Shown piece by piece: positions 1 through 12,100 of a DNA stretch of 64,000 nucleotides (its first letter is position 1; each line of letters opens with the position of its first letter). Source of the DNA: Lunularia cruciata (lineage: Eukaryota > Streptophyta > Marchantiopsida > Lunulariales > Lunulariaceae); the NCBI GenBank assembly GCA_948567375.1, contig OX419755.1, positions 70,746,944-70,810,943 on the forward strand. The letters run 5' to 3'. Position numbers and translations under genes: made by a program. The notes under the pieces are model-generated. The model did no database searches. It had not been told where the DNA came from and saw only the letters and a list, made by a program, of their open reading frames with translations.

Positions 1-716
1 ATCTTGATTCTTGCAAGGTTCTGTATATCTGTGGAGTAATTCTACGAAGGTTTTAGGGAATTCAGTGCTTCACAGGGCGTACGTTGCAGGACGATTTGCA
101 TAGATTTGGGTACTTATTCGGTCTTTCCCACGCCAAAACCATGAACCTGGGGAATCCTCCTAGTCATCGACAAACGGTCTGTACGGTCATTAAATATCTA
201 TATTATCTAAGTTGTGAGTTGTCTTACGTGTAGGAAGCTTTAGATCTAGCTATAACATGAGATTATTCGTGACTCTGAATCAGCTCCATCAGCTGGGAAT
301 GTGACTATCTCCAGGAGTTGCAGTTTGTCATACACTCTTCGTTTCCCGCAGCTCTTGTGTCTTTTTGTTGGGATGCATATCTCAATGAGGTTACAGTACT
401 CAGTTGATGAGATGCCCTTTTTCTTTTCCGCGAGAAGATGTGGAGCTTGATAAAGAGAACGATCTAGGAGAAATCATCGATGCTCAGTTGAAATTCTCTC
501 AATACTTGACACGCTTGGAAGGCATGCCGATCTCAGTTATCCTTATAAGCTGGACTCGAAATTTTCGCTAATCCGCTTAGTATGACTTTGGGAGACGGTT
601 CAGGGAACCTATAAATGGAGTCCAGTACTTTGTGGAAGCATGTAAAGATGTTGAGTGGCAGGTCCATCTTGCTGAACATATTTCTCTGCTTACTCACTCA
701 TGGGATGTTCCTACAG

Positions 717-1462
717 GCCATTGACGATGACGCAAATCAAACAGGACAAATGGTTGCCGGACTTTTGAATTGGCCACAAGCAACATTTGCTTCAAAGGTT
801 TGCTCTCTTTTGACCTTGGTTCTCCTCGTTTGAAGTCTTGCAGTCTCTTGTTCAATGAAATGTTCTTATGCTGTTAAACCACTTATGCTACATGTATGCG
901 GTAGTCAAAAGCTGAGCTGGGTGGCTATGCGAAACCAGGTCTGGTTTTGCCTTCGGCATCTTGGGTCCTACTATGTAGTCGTTAATAATGTGATTCTTGT
1001 GCCTGCAGGTTGCTTTCGGTGACAAGAATGATGTTACAGTTGAACGGGAGGTAGATGGTGGTTTGGAGACTTTGAGGTTACAGCTTCCTGCGGTTCTAAC
1101 GTGCGTTCTAATTACCTTGCCTTTTGTTTTTATTCGGCAGTCTTTTAAACAGTTTACAATTTGAGGGTGGAGGCTTCTCAGCAAGATACAAATGCATGAC
1201 CGCCGTTTGTAGCTGACGTTGTTGTATGTTGTGCAGAACCGATCTCCGCCTCAATGAACCACGATATGCCACTTTGCCCAACATCATTAAAGCGAAGAAA
1301 AAACCCATTAGTAAGGTGACACCTGAAGAACTGCAGGTTGATATCAAGCCAGATTTTAGTATTTTGGAGGTCGTAGATCCTCCAAAACGGAAAAGCGGAA
1401 TAATAGTGACATCTGTCGATGAGCTTGTGGACAAGCTAAAAAACGAAGCTCATGTGATTTAA
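717..1462 (+). CDS. ETFB: Electron transfer flavoprotein subunit beta, 3' exons (partial)
   Basis: ETF beta pairs with ETF alpha in the mitochondrial matrix, takes electrons from acyl-CoA and amino-acid dehydrogenases, and passes them to ETF-ubiquinone oxidoreductase. Three exons are visible: 717-797, 1009-1100 and 1237-1462 (stop TAA), all with GT-AG borders and consistent phase (0, then 2). The exons encode the signature [12 protein letters not shown], then a block with [11 protein letters not shown], then [16 protein letters not shown] with the KAKKKP tail, all characteristic of ETF beta C-terminal halves. The C-terminus has the usual DPPKRKSG and VDELVDKLK segments. Bases 1-716 look like intron, so the N-terminal exons lie outside the window. 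The apparent Met-start ORF beginning at 615 is intron read-through and is not the true start. Confidence in the family is high. Confidence 0.93.
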
Positions 1463-1664
1463 GGAATAATGAGCACCAACCGTTCTGTATGACAACTTTT
1501 TGTCACCGAAGAGTCTGCTGATGCTAGCACTCTGCTCTTCCGCACATGTCTCAGATAATTTCTTCTAGGTCAACACAATCACAGGTCGAAGTTTAGGTCA
1601 CGTTAGTGTACTGAGCGTCCAATTGACGTTTGCATATTGTTAATAACTGTGTATATTGGTTGTA

Positions 1665-1670
1665 AATAAA
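1665..1670 (+). terminator. Polyadenylation signal AATAAA for ETFB
   Basis: A canonical AATAAA lies about 200 bases past the ETFB stop, within an AT-rich stretch, and is followed by a GT-rich stretch. It is the only perfect hexamer seen close downstream of that gene. Confidence 0.5.
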
Positions 1671-2921
1671 CTTTGTAACGTCAGCTGTAGCATGAGATGT
1701 TACTCGTAGTGCACTCATATGAATTGCAAGCGTGGGACGACAATGTTGAGAATAACATTCTTAACAAGCCATAGCTTAGTCGTCAGTATCATTTTCATGG
1801 GCTGGAAGGACATGGAAGTGACTGTTCTAGCTGCCAGTTAAGGTTTTGGTAGCCTTCATCTTTCGTGTATGAAGACTTGCTGCAGTAGTATTCTTCACTT
1901 ATCCCGCAGGAAAAATCATTTTGATCTTTTACGAGCAGTAATCATCGTACGAAATGTTTACAAGTAGGGAATGTTGAAGTTGCCTTGTGTGGGAGGAAAC
2001 CAAATTATAACGGGTTTACGAGCAGTGCGTTGGTGCAACCTAAAGCAGAAATTTGTGGCAGAGCACAGCTGCCATTGTCCTTCTCATCTCCAATCGGATG
2101 GCGTATTTACTTAAATGTAGTTTCAACTTTCTTCAGTTGAAGCATTAGGGCTTGTGCTGCACAATGACTGCTCGTTTACCGATTTTTTTGCGTACTTTAT
2201 CTGGAAATGTTCTAGAGGACGTTCATCTAGTAGTGCATGATTGGTCCTCGTGGGCATACTGTCCATTTCAGGTTGTGCAAGTCGACGCGCATGCGCAGAA
2301 AGCTGTATTCCCTACCGTTCGACTTTTACTTTGCCGCAGTTTTTGGGTTTATTCGAAATCTTCCCCACCGCTGGACCTCTCGATACCTTTAACGTTCCTG
2401 CGCTGCTTTACGTTCCGGGCTTTGACGTTTCTGTGCCAGATTCTTATTCACATTGAAAATAGAATGATCCACATGTCTATATAACTGGAAATATGTCTGT
2501 TCCACAATGCCTTCAGCGCAGTAGTTCTGCAAAGGGTAACAAAATGCAATATGAAGCACTCCGTATCCGGCTTCGAAGTACATATTCCTGGATAAATTAC
2601 TCAGGAACTCAGCCTTGGCTATGGCGGAAGAGAAGCGAAAGAACACCGAGATGTGGATCCACATACAGAAGATCTTGACAAGAACAACTCAAGAGGAAGT
2701 AAAGGCTTGCCGAGGATCCTTTAGGGCAGTGCATATATCTCCCCGAGGCGACACATATCTCTCCGGGATGTTGGGAGCGCAACCGCAACTTCTCAAAATA
2801 TGGCTCAATTGTCTTTCCACTGTACATGATGCTTTGACAAGAGGCATTGCAAAAAATTAAGTAGATCTAATTGTGCAAATATATCCAATGTGCTTTTCGC
2901 CACCTTCAGTGGCACCTGATA
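1671..2921. other. Intergenic space between ETFB and mTERF 3' ends
   Basis: Two convergent genes end here. Short ORFs up to 110 codons occur on both strands, but none resembles a known family, they overlap one another, and none has clear splice borders. The left part is probably ETFB downstream sequence and the right part (about 2600-2921) probably the mTERF 3' UTR. No repeat or RNA gene was recognised. Confidence 0.4.
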
Positions 2922-5511
2922 CTACCGGAGGAGTTTTCTCCGGGCCTTGTATGGGGCCCGAGTTGGGGGCTTCCCTGTCAAATAACGCATCTCGAAATCA
3001 TGGTCCACGCAAGCCAGCATCGACGGCAAGCTTGTGGAGATAGACTTTTTGAATAACTTCTCGTGTCTTGGCATTATCCTTCTCTCCAGGCTATATCCAA
3101 AGTACTGAAAACATGGCACGTGATCTAGTCAGTGGTTGCAGATAATAAAGTGTGCGTACCTTATAGCCCTCACACTCTGCCATCTAAGGTCCGAGACAAG
3201 TGGAATGAGATAGAAGCCTGTCAATTTGCCCAGTGTAAGGAAGTTTGTAAATAGACAAAGGAGCAAGTTTCTCCTATGGAACCTATGGAATATACATAGA
3301 ACGATGACAATATCTACTGTACCATACTTCGATTTGGAACCTCTGTAGATACCGGTTTCACGACCCCACATACTTGAACTTTCCCCTCATTGGTATTATC
3401 GTCGTTACCTGCAGCCTCTCATGAGCATAGGAATACATGACAAAGCCTACTGCTTGCATAGATGAGGCAAATGAGGTAGATTATTACCTGAGGAAAATCA
3501 ATAACCTCATCCACCGAGCGTTTCATGACGTTGACTAAGTAATCGTACTTTGGTCCTAGGGATCCCTCAATGCTCTGACCCAGCATAGATGGGAAGAGTA
3601 CGATCATGGTTGCAATATCGGTAGCGCTGAGACCCAAACCCAGTAAAAATTCGAACTTAGGCCGCAAATTTTTCTCTATGCTGCAACACAGTATCTGACC
3701 ATTTCGAACAAGGAGCAACTCGATATCCCTTTCTTTGTTGAGTCCTATAGTACGGAAAAATTCTACCACTGGCCTCAGCTTGTCGTCCACGTTTAAAGTT
3801 AAGACCTGCAGAACGCCAACACAACAATATCCTCAGGATGAATAAAATATTCCCTTAAATCAACAATCTGCAGGCTAAACTGCATTTATGACTAGTGCAC
3901 TGCCATAAAAGAAGAGCTATGTACTAGACTTCTCAGTTGAGACATCTCAAACTTCGGTGCTGGCAATTCAAGTTCGAATATAGTAACTCGTACAAAGATG
4001 CAAAGACGCTTTAGAGGTTCAACCTGCCAAAACTCCAACCCACAAAAATTGCAGCGTCCGCGGTACTATGAAACTGTTATTCGTACCACTGAAAGGCAAT
4101 CGCTGGAATACAAGGATGACCAAGTGGACTGCTGAAACGAGGTATGAGGACGACTTACCTGAGGAGCGGTGGTAATGACTTTCCCAATCATTTCCCTTTT
4201 CACGCCAAACTCCATGAGACAGTTCACACTTGGCTCCAAGCCTGGTATAGTGTATCCAAGCAGCTGCGGCCTACGCAATATAACTTTCCCAATATCTTTG
4301 GGTTTCACTCCCAGCTCCATTAGGTAGGTGATCATAGGGTACATCTTTCTCTGAGGATCCAATACAAGCACCTCGGCATACCTTCTAATAAGTTTAGGGA
4401 CATCCACTGGTTTCATGAACCTTGAAAGATACTGAACCGTACCTTTCATGCTTTCTAAACTATAATTGAGAAGGTTCGGCCTCCTTGCTACTGCTTTACC
4501 CAGCGATCCTGCACCGAGTCCCATACTAACCAGAAATTCCAAGTTGGAAGCCACATTCGAATGAGTGACGTTGGAGAAAAGTTCAGGAGCCTTCCTTATT
4601 ATCCTTGTCAGATCGTCAATTGGCACACCAGAATCCACCAGACAATCTACAACATATTTAATGCGGTCTAACTGGTGTCCTAACAGCTGCGGTCGCGATT
4701 TGATAATCTTCAGAAACTCTTCCTTGTGAAGACCTACAGAAGTGAAGTACTCAAAGACCTGGGTAACATGCTCGACGCTTTGGAAGAGCAGACCTGGCCA
4801 CACTTTACACATGCTGATTATGACAGCATGATCTATGCCCTGGTCCACAGCAAACTTGAGAAGTTGATACACCACCTTTGCATTCCCCCCAAGAACACTA
4901 GGGTCTTTGGTGATGATAGCAGCGAGGTCAGTGTCAGGCATCCCAAACTCTTTCATGAGTGCAAGCATCTCTTGCCATTGCCTTTCTGGAACACTCCTGG
5001 ATTGGTCAAAGCATTTTGCTAACGCCGGCATTTCAACACCCATCTCCGATAAATAAAGAATACACTTATCAACTTTCATCTCCACTTTGATCTCAGCTTT
5101 TGTGAATCCATGACCTTCCGAAACCACCTTGAAATTGTATTGGGCTGTTGGAGAAGACAGACAGACTTCCTGCTCATTATGCTCTCTTGCTCGTCCTTTG
5201 CGTTTTAGAGGGACGGCTTTCAATAATCGAGTTTCTTGTGAAGAATTTGCAAGGGTGAGTTCCTTGTCTAAATGCAGAGGGTACTGCTCCACTGCTACAA
5301 ACGCAGGCAGGTTCGATATCGCATGATTACTTGAGATACTCCAAACCTGTTCATATATTCTAGTTCTAAGAGGGACTTCTTTAAAAGGGGACTCTACAGG
5401 AACATTCCAGTTCCGATGTATCCAATTCCCGCGATCGATGATGGTTGACCTAGAGAGGTGCATCTTGTAGCAGCAGCGCCGACTAGAACTGCAAATATAT
5501 GGCATGTCCAC
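2922..5511 (-). CDS. mTERF-domain protein, probably organellar
   Basis: mTERF proteins are helical-repeat nucleic-acid binders acting in transcription, splicing or translation in plastids or mitochondria. Three exons on the minus strand: 4159-5511, 3488-3805 and 2922-3104, both introns phase 0 with CAG/gtaa donors, giving about 617 residues. After a basic N-terminal stretch of about 140 residues that could be a transit peptide, roughly ten helical mTERF repeats follow. They are marked by recurrent patterns such as IITKDPSVL, IIKSRPQLLG, VARRPNLLNYSLE and VILRRPQLLGYTI. The junction between exons 1 and 2 rebuilds a classic repeat (TAPQ joined to VLTLNVDDKL), and exon 3 begins YFGYSLERRI, the usual C-terminal repeat. 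The terminal block resembles plastid mTERF4-type (RUG2/BSM-like) proteins, but I cannot fix the subfamily. The first Met (5511) is assumed; Met17 (5463) is an alternative start. Confidence 0.9.
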
Positions 5512-7076
5512 AAGAATGCCCTACCTTAAGCTACCTGACTTCCCCTATCCCATCCTACATTTACAGCCAGAGTGTTGGTGTATGTCACTAAGAAACCGGA
5601 AGGCGGGACCTGAACAAGCTGCACATTTGCAGATGAGATATGTCAGGAATGTACTAAATGCTGGAAATGTTGTTATCCTCCGAGAATGTACTGAATTTGA
5701 AAATGATAAAAGAAGGTGAAAGAGATGTGCAACTTCAAAATAGGTTGCCCAGCAATCTAAGGAGTTGGTTGAAATTCTTGAGCTTGGTGCATTATGTATA
5801 TCATCCGCTTAGCTTAATTTGAGGGGCTTAACTTGAGGCCGCTTGTCGAACCTTAAGTGCGGCTATTCCCTTCTCAGAACTCAACAAAATGCAAGGATAG
5901 ATCAATCACCTTGCAACAATTTAACATCACCATATCCGCTTCACTGCCGGGGAATCTGATCCGCACACCATCTTCAGTCACGCACTCCAGTTCCTGCAAA
6001 ATCAGAAGGTTGGTTGGTTGAAAGTTCTTCGACAATCCCTGTGGCGAAGTCCTTCAGCAAGTTGGCACCTTAGACCCCTTCCAAATTGCAAATTGAGTTT
6101 ATAACAGGTTTTACAACGCAATAAAACTGAGTTTTACTGCCTGCCCTGCGTTGCATCAGGCGGACAACAGAAGTGATTATGCTTCTGACCATCGAACACA
6201 AAAGAACTTCAAGTGCTGACCAAATGCAGATGGTTATGAGTAGGTTGACCCGGCTGCTGATTGACGAGTGTAATCTTTCGTCATTTCAGATCAGTTTACC
6301 TACAGAGACGTGGACTGCAAAATGTATACTGATTAATGCTCATGTCCCAGTCTTCTGCCTCCTTCCCTCGTTGAAAAGAAGTGCACCGAGTGGGGTTGGG
6401 TACAGAGAGAAAGCAGGTGGAAGAATTTGTCTCATATCGAAGCATATAATCTATTTCTACTTCATCCAACGTGCATGACTTGCGCGCGGTTTTCCATCAA
6501 TGTCACTCTAGGCTGGGCTGAGCTGAGCTGATAGAACCATTGCACTTGGAGGGAGTTTCAACAACGTAGTTATAGGACCAAAATCTTTCCTCTTTCTAAC
6601 AGACTACTGACGAGTTTTAATGAGAGCAGCACACTTGCAAAATTCTGATAAGAAAGGTTTCACTGAGTAGAAGAAACACATCTAGACACATTCCTTGGTT
6701 CGAAGCTGAAATTCATCCCAGCTGTGAGAGACATGTAGCGCTGTAGACATGTAGAGACCCACGAATCCTAAAAGCGCTCTTGCGAGGAATCGTTTACACA
6801 TGTTGCAACGTGAAATTTCCCGAAAATTCTCTTCATTACATAATTAGAGAGTGGAGGAGTAGTACCGTAGTCACATGATCCTCTCTCACGAACAACAACA
6901 CGTCCTCGTCCTGCGAAATTTCCCCCACGCACAACACGCCATCCTTTTCCCTTCCACAACGAAATCCAAGTTCCTGCCTAAACCCAAAACCCCAAACCAG
7001 ATCCCTGTTCGTTCGTTCATTCACTCGTCTGGATCATGGATTGGCTCCATCAATCTCCTCTCAATGGGACAAAAAC
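5512..7076. other. Intergenic region upstream of mTERF
   Basis: No recognisable gene. It holds the presumed mTERF promoter and 5' leader (reading leftward) and short overlapping ORFs, for example 6173-6478, without family resemblance or convincing splice borders. Confidence 0.35.
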
Positions 7077-7143
7077 CACGTGGCATTCTTCTATTCGTCC
7101 CTTCCACTCAATGGATCACCTTCGTCTAAGCTTGACACGTGGC
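7077..7143 (+). promoter_or_regulatory. Two CACGTGGC ABRE/G-box motifs
   Basis: CACGTGGC-type sites start at 7077 and 7136, about 60 bases apart. They lie 100-165 bases upstream of a TATA box at 7242. Paired ABREs of this kind are bound by bZIP (ABF/AREB) factors and typically give abscisic-acid or dehydration response in land plants. The function here is inferred from motif and position only. Confidence 0.45.
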
Positions 7144-7241
7144 ACAAGAACTGAAATAGGCGCGAATCAGGAAGGGAGGACGCTGAATGAACGTCCGTAC
7201 CTCCTGTCCGAAGAAATGGATGGAAGGAAGGATGTTTATGG

Positions 7242-7249
7242 TATAAAAG
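7242..7249 (+). promoter_or_regulatory. TATA box (TATAAAAG)
   Basis: TATAAAAG lies 69 bases before the ATG at 7311 and downstream of the ABRE pair. The spacing fits a transcription start near 7270-7280 and a short purine-rich leader. Confidence 0.5.
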
Positions 7250-7310
7250 TCGTATCAGGGAGGGAGGGAGAGCTACTACCGGAGGCGTCGGCGGCTACGA
7301 CGTCGCAGCT

Positions 7311-7487
7311 ATGGAAACGAAGAAGGGAAGGGAAGTAGCGGCTTATGAGAAGCATGTGCTGCCACTTAGGTTGATACTCTGTGGTGTAGAAGCTCTCGTC
7401 GTCGTATCTGACAACAGTAACCACAAGTATCACGTCGAGTTTGTGGGCCAGGAGTTGTCACATCGAGCGAGAGAACAAATAATGTAA
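7311..7487 (+). CDS. Possible 58-residue small protein behind a stress-type promoter
   Basis: An open frame of 58 codons starts at ATG 7311 and ends at TAA 7485-7487. The product is soluble-looking, with a charged N-terminus (METKKGREVAAYEKH), a hydrophobic middle (LILCGVEALVVV) and a polar C-terminus (ELSHRAREQIM). I do not recognise it. Support comes from context: a TATA box 69 bases upstream and two ABRE/G-boxes. It could be a short gene, the first exon of a longer gene, or chance. No splice partner was evident downstream. Confidence 0.35.
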   Translation: METKKGREVAAYEKHVLPLRLILCGVEALVVVSDNSNHKYHVEFVGQELSHRAREQIM

Positions 7488-9135
7488 TCCTGGAATCAAG
7501 GTTTTGGTCAAACACTTTTACGGCTCGCGCTTCAATCAATAATCAAATTTTCGATCATCCAAGACAATCCTTGGGGAAGATGGAAACTACTCTGCTCTAC
7601 GGATGTGAACAAGACGTGGTGTAATTGTTGTTGTTGTTGTTGTTTCTGTTTCGACTTCCTTTCGGGAGTCGAAAGTTTAGGAGGACAAGGAGCTGTCAAC
7701 TGTTCCTCTACCTCAGCAGCATGAACAAGGAAAAGCCCTTTAACGAGGAGAGTCTTTTTGGATCAAAAGTACAGTAGTCGGCTTTCAGATCGTAAAGCTA
7801 AGGCCTCTTCACGTTTGGGTGGTGTGCTACATGCTCCTGAGCAATACTGTAGACTGTAAACAATGAACAATACTACAATACTGAATCCAATGTACGGGAC
7901 TTCATCTGCAGTCAAATGAGGATGGGAGCAATTAATTATACTATTCTGCGAGGTCTATGCGCGATCGATGTATGAGTATGCTCTATGCTCATGTCACAGG
8001 GTCAGCCGTAATGAGCAGGGGTGAGTGAGTTCCACACTCTTGAGGTGCTTCTTCTGTCAGTCAAGCACCTTCCTGTCGACTTCAACTTTCCAGCCTGACT
8101 TTGCTGCACGTGTGGGCCCGATGTAAACTTCAATAAACGAAACGAATGGTACCAAAGTTTGGCGCTTGTACGTCAGTAGTTTCCTGCGCCTTCCGCTTAA
8201 AGCTGGTAGATAGTGCCGAAATCTCAAGGCCATGGCTCTAAAACTCTTGCGGCGTTTCACCTTGTGCACAGCTGATCTTATAAGCTCAAGGCGAGCCGGT
8301 GATAGGCTTGTGTAGCTGGAACAGTTGAACCACTCAAGGTTTTGGAAGTTGTCAGCAAATGCCTTAATTTTTCGCCATGGCTACCTGCAGCATTTGGGCC
8401 TCTTGGCGACCAGATTAAGTCTGTCGTAGAGAAAGGGACTATCATTGTTCAACTCCTTAAGTTGAGCAGCCTACCTGTTATACCCCAATGGAACGACCTC
8501 GATCCCGGCTGCTCCTTCCGTTGCAATATCAATCCACTGAACCAGTTCCTTCATTGCTTGCAGGTAAGAATGAAACATGCACTGACTGATATTGTGTCTC
8601 ACCGCGAAGAGGCCGTGGGATCGAGGTGGAACGGGACAGTCTAATAAGGCTCCTGCTTCCAGCCGCCGGTAAGGAGTAGTGTACTGTATGCAAAAGCTCA
8701 CTGCATTGTCTTGATAATTAATGTCCGACGTGCATGTTTTAGAGATTTATTTCAAATTGCGTGGTGATGATAAATGCCCGGAAGCAGAAGCGACCCAAAT
8801 AGAAGATCGTCCGTCCACTCTGACCATGATGTGGAGTAGTGGTGAGGAGAAGAAGGCTGATGGAGTTATTGGATTTCGCGTTTCCAGGAGTACGGACGTT
8901 GCTATCACGGCGCTCGGTTCACTTTGCTTCACTTCACCTCAAGGCAGCAGCAACAGTAGCTCAAAGCTGAAGGAGTATTACCGGCATTGCGCCCCGATCT
9001 CGTTTATGACATTGTCGTGCACAACAGAGACTATGAGGGGCACAACGGATTCTAGCAGGCAACGCCTCATTTTAGATTCGTCTTCACATCACAGCGCCAG
9101 CTGAAGACTCACTGTCTGAGGCGAGAGTGGAAACC
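7488..9135. other. Intergenic region and probable 5' leader of the ROCO gene
   Basis: No recognised gene. It contains a TTG/TTGTTG microsatellite near 7627, a small inverted pair (GACCTCGATCCC near 8496 and GGGATCGAGGT near 8618), and unassigned short ORFs such as 8342-8644 and 8721-9104. The right end probably supplies promoter and leader for the gene starting at 9136. Confidence 0.35.
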
Positions 9136-12100
9136 ATGGACCCAGAAGCAGGCCCGGTGGGCAGGACTCCCAAGAGTCCGAATTCTGCAGGAGAGGATCT
9201 GCCCCCCAGGAAAGGCCCTGAGGCTTTGCTTCAACGAGTAGATGCCTCTACTCCTGCTCCTGGTACATCTGGTAGGAAAACGAAAGTTCCATTTTCCTGG
9301 TACTTCCCCGTTCCAACCGGCATGAGTAATAAGACTGAGTCTCCTGTTTTCGAGGCTACCAAGAGCGAAATTGAGGAAAGCAAGCAGCATCAGGAGGATA
9401 GCACTGCAGGGGGAGATTCACAAAGCAGAGTGAAGGCGGGGCTCGATTCAAAGTCTCAGCAATTTCGGACTGATACTGAGATTCAAGGTCAGCAAACGAC
9501 TTCCGAGTTGGAGACTCAGAGAACGCCCCTCATCCTTCAACAGTTACTGCGGGATAAAAACCAAGTTGCCAGGGAGGAAGCGTCTGTTCTCAAAGACAAG
9601 ATCATCCAACTGCTGCCTGTGGAAAATTGGAGGGACGCTAGGTTGAAAGTTCTCAGCAACATCGGGAATGGGTTTAGGAACCTGACGAAAGTTGACCTAC
9701 TTCGTTCACTAGACCACTTCAATTCCCCTGGCTTGAATATAGAACTCTCGTTTACAGAGTTGGAAGCGGCTTTGCGACTTCTGCAGGGTAGCACCGCTTT
9801 ACGAGAATTGACCTTGGATAATTTAGCATTTTTCCGTCCATGGATGGCAGTGGTCGGCACAGGGGCTGGGTGTATCTTATTGGCTGAAGTACTCCGCAGT
9901 ATCAAAACCCTGGAAGTTCTCTCAGTAGAGAATGTGCAAATGCGAGCGGCTGGTCTTGCTCACATTGCAGGGGCCTTAGCCGCCAATGGCCCATCCAGTC
10001 TCCAGCGGCTCAATTTGAGCCGAAACCCAATTGGGGACGAGGAAGGAGCCACTCATGTGGGAGTAATCCTTACCGCGGCACGCAATTTGAAGGCCCTCGA
10101 TCTCAAGTACATTTCCATGGACGAAGGAGGAGCCAAGCAGTTGGGAGAAGCACTTGCCCGGCATCAATCACTGGAAGAGTTGTGTGTGAGTCTGGAGCAG
10201 TGGAGACGAAAAGACGAAGCGTCTGCTTTTCCATGGGGCATAGCAGGTCTGGGATTAGAAACATCCGTGAAGGCAGGATCGCTGGATCGCTTTTTAACAG
10301 CAGCGTTTACTGGTTTGCATCCCAACACTTCCGTTCAAAAGTTAGTGGGTGTCTATGGCGGAGGCACAAGTAGTCTTGGAGTCCTCCCCCAAATGTTGCG
10401 GGACAATCCATCTCTAAGGGAGCTTCAACTTTTAAACCCCGACTCTCTAGTCTTTCGAGTTCCTAGTGAGGACTGGAAAGACCTGTTCTCATCTTTGCAA
10501 GTAAATTCCGCCTTGCAAAGTCTGAAGTTGACAAATGTATATTTCTTGTATTCGACCAAGTTATATTTCAATTACACTGTGGTTCAAATGGAAGATCGTG
10601 TGAAGAAAGGCATAGGCTTGGATATTGATGCATTTGCCCAGCTCGTGGATCTTCTCAAGACGAGAACATCTCTAACCCGTCTTCACCTGGAGTGCACGGG
10701 TTATAGTTGGACTGCTGCTTGGCCTACTTTTTATAGAGCGCTCAAGAGGAACTCTACCTTGAAGTCTCTGACCCTCTATGGGGATGTTGTGCCACTTGAA
10801 GCTGGCAGTGCAGTATTAGAGTGGATTCAAGCCAGTACTCCACTGGAGGAACTGGACTTCGGTGACACGTCACAATGGCGATCTCGTGACGAGCTTCGCT
10901 TCTGGTGGAAGGATTTTTTCAGGTCCCTGAGGGATAACACGAGTCTGAAACGTCTGCGACTAGGTTCTGACTGTTTCTGGGATGACGAAGCTTTCAGGGA
11001 GCTCATGGCTGTGCTGCAAGTTAATTCCACTTTGCAGGAGATTGAATTTTCTGGACGGGAGCCTGAGGGGAAGGCAGCCCTGGTGAGGGAGGCCCTGAGA
11101 CGCAAATCTAGGCAGGAGACGTACTTAGCAGAGCTTCGGAGGGGCCTGGCAAGAACAGCTTGGACATATCCAAAATGTGGTCGAGTGTTCCTATGTGGAT
11201 ATCCAGAGGCAGGTACATATCGTCTGCTTGTGCGCGCGCCCCCTCCATTCTTCTACTCCCTTATAAACTTCATTGTCCGCTTGTACTCTAAACTCTGCTC
11301 TTCCTGAGAAGTCATTTTGTCTCAAAGCTGTGGTCGAAAGTCAGTAGCTCTTCAACAGCAACGTCGTGGTTAACAAATCGAGAAACTCACACATGTGTTC
11401 AATATGTTTTAGAGTTTAATCGTACAGTTTGTGGGACAAAACAACGGCTCCGGAAGCAGATTTTCAGGTTCAGTTTGTAATGTTCTTCTAGCTTTCATAG
11501 TATTTATGAAGACCTCTATAAAACGTTGTGTTGGAGAAGCTGTGTCCCATGAAGGGCAGAAGACGAATGCTGGTTGCTAACCAATAGCAAACCAGAGTAG
11601 TATTTTTCTTCTCCTATGATAGTGGCCTTCACTCAGTTGCCTCAAAGGAGGTCAATCACCCAGCCCAAGGGCTGCTTGACAACCTCTCAGCCTGCGCGAT
11701 TGCTTCATCAAGCATCTAGAACCATCAAGTTACCTTTTTGGTGTGCCTCCCAGAGATGGAAGAGAACGCTTTATCAGTTACCAACTATGCCAAGATGGAG
11801 TATTCACGGACACCGTGATGTTTCAAGTGAGAGTGTCGATTAAACTGTACAGGAAGCCTGCCTGACCTTTGACCCTGGTGTTATATACAAACAACATGCT
11901 AAAGTGATCCCTCTTATCCCAGGGTATGTACCGCAGGACATATAAATTTTCCACGAAGCCATGAGGGATTCTATCATACTATGGAACTTAGCTGGAACTG
12001 TGAGGCATTTACTTCTCATACCTTGTTCACTATGTCATGTCTTGTCTTGTCCTACGTGGGTACAGAGCGAGTTCTAACGAGCGGGTTCCATGTTCATGTA

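Noticed and set aside
615-716. In-frame ORF extension upstream of the ETFB exon
   Set aside because: The true exon starts at 717 after an AG acceptor; the upstream codons do not resemble ETF beta.
2152-2860. Several ORFs of 60-110 codons on both strands
   Set aside because: They overlap each other, lack family resemblance and lie between two convergent gene ends.
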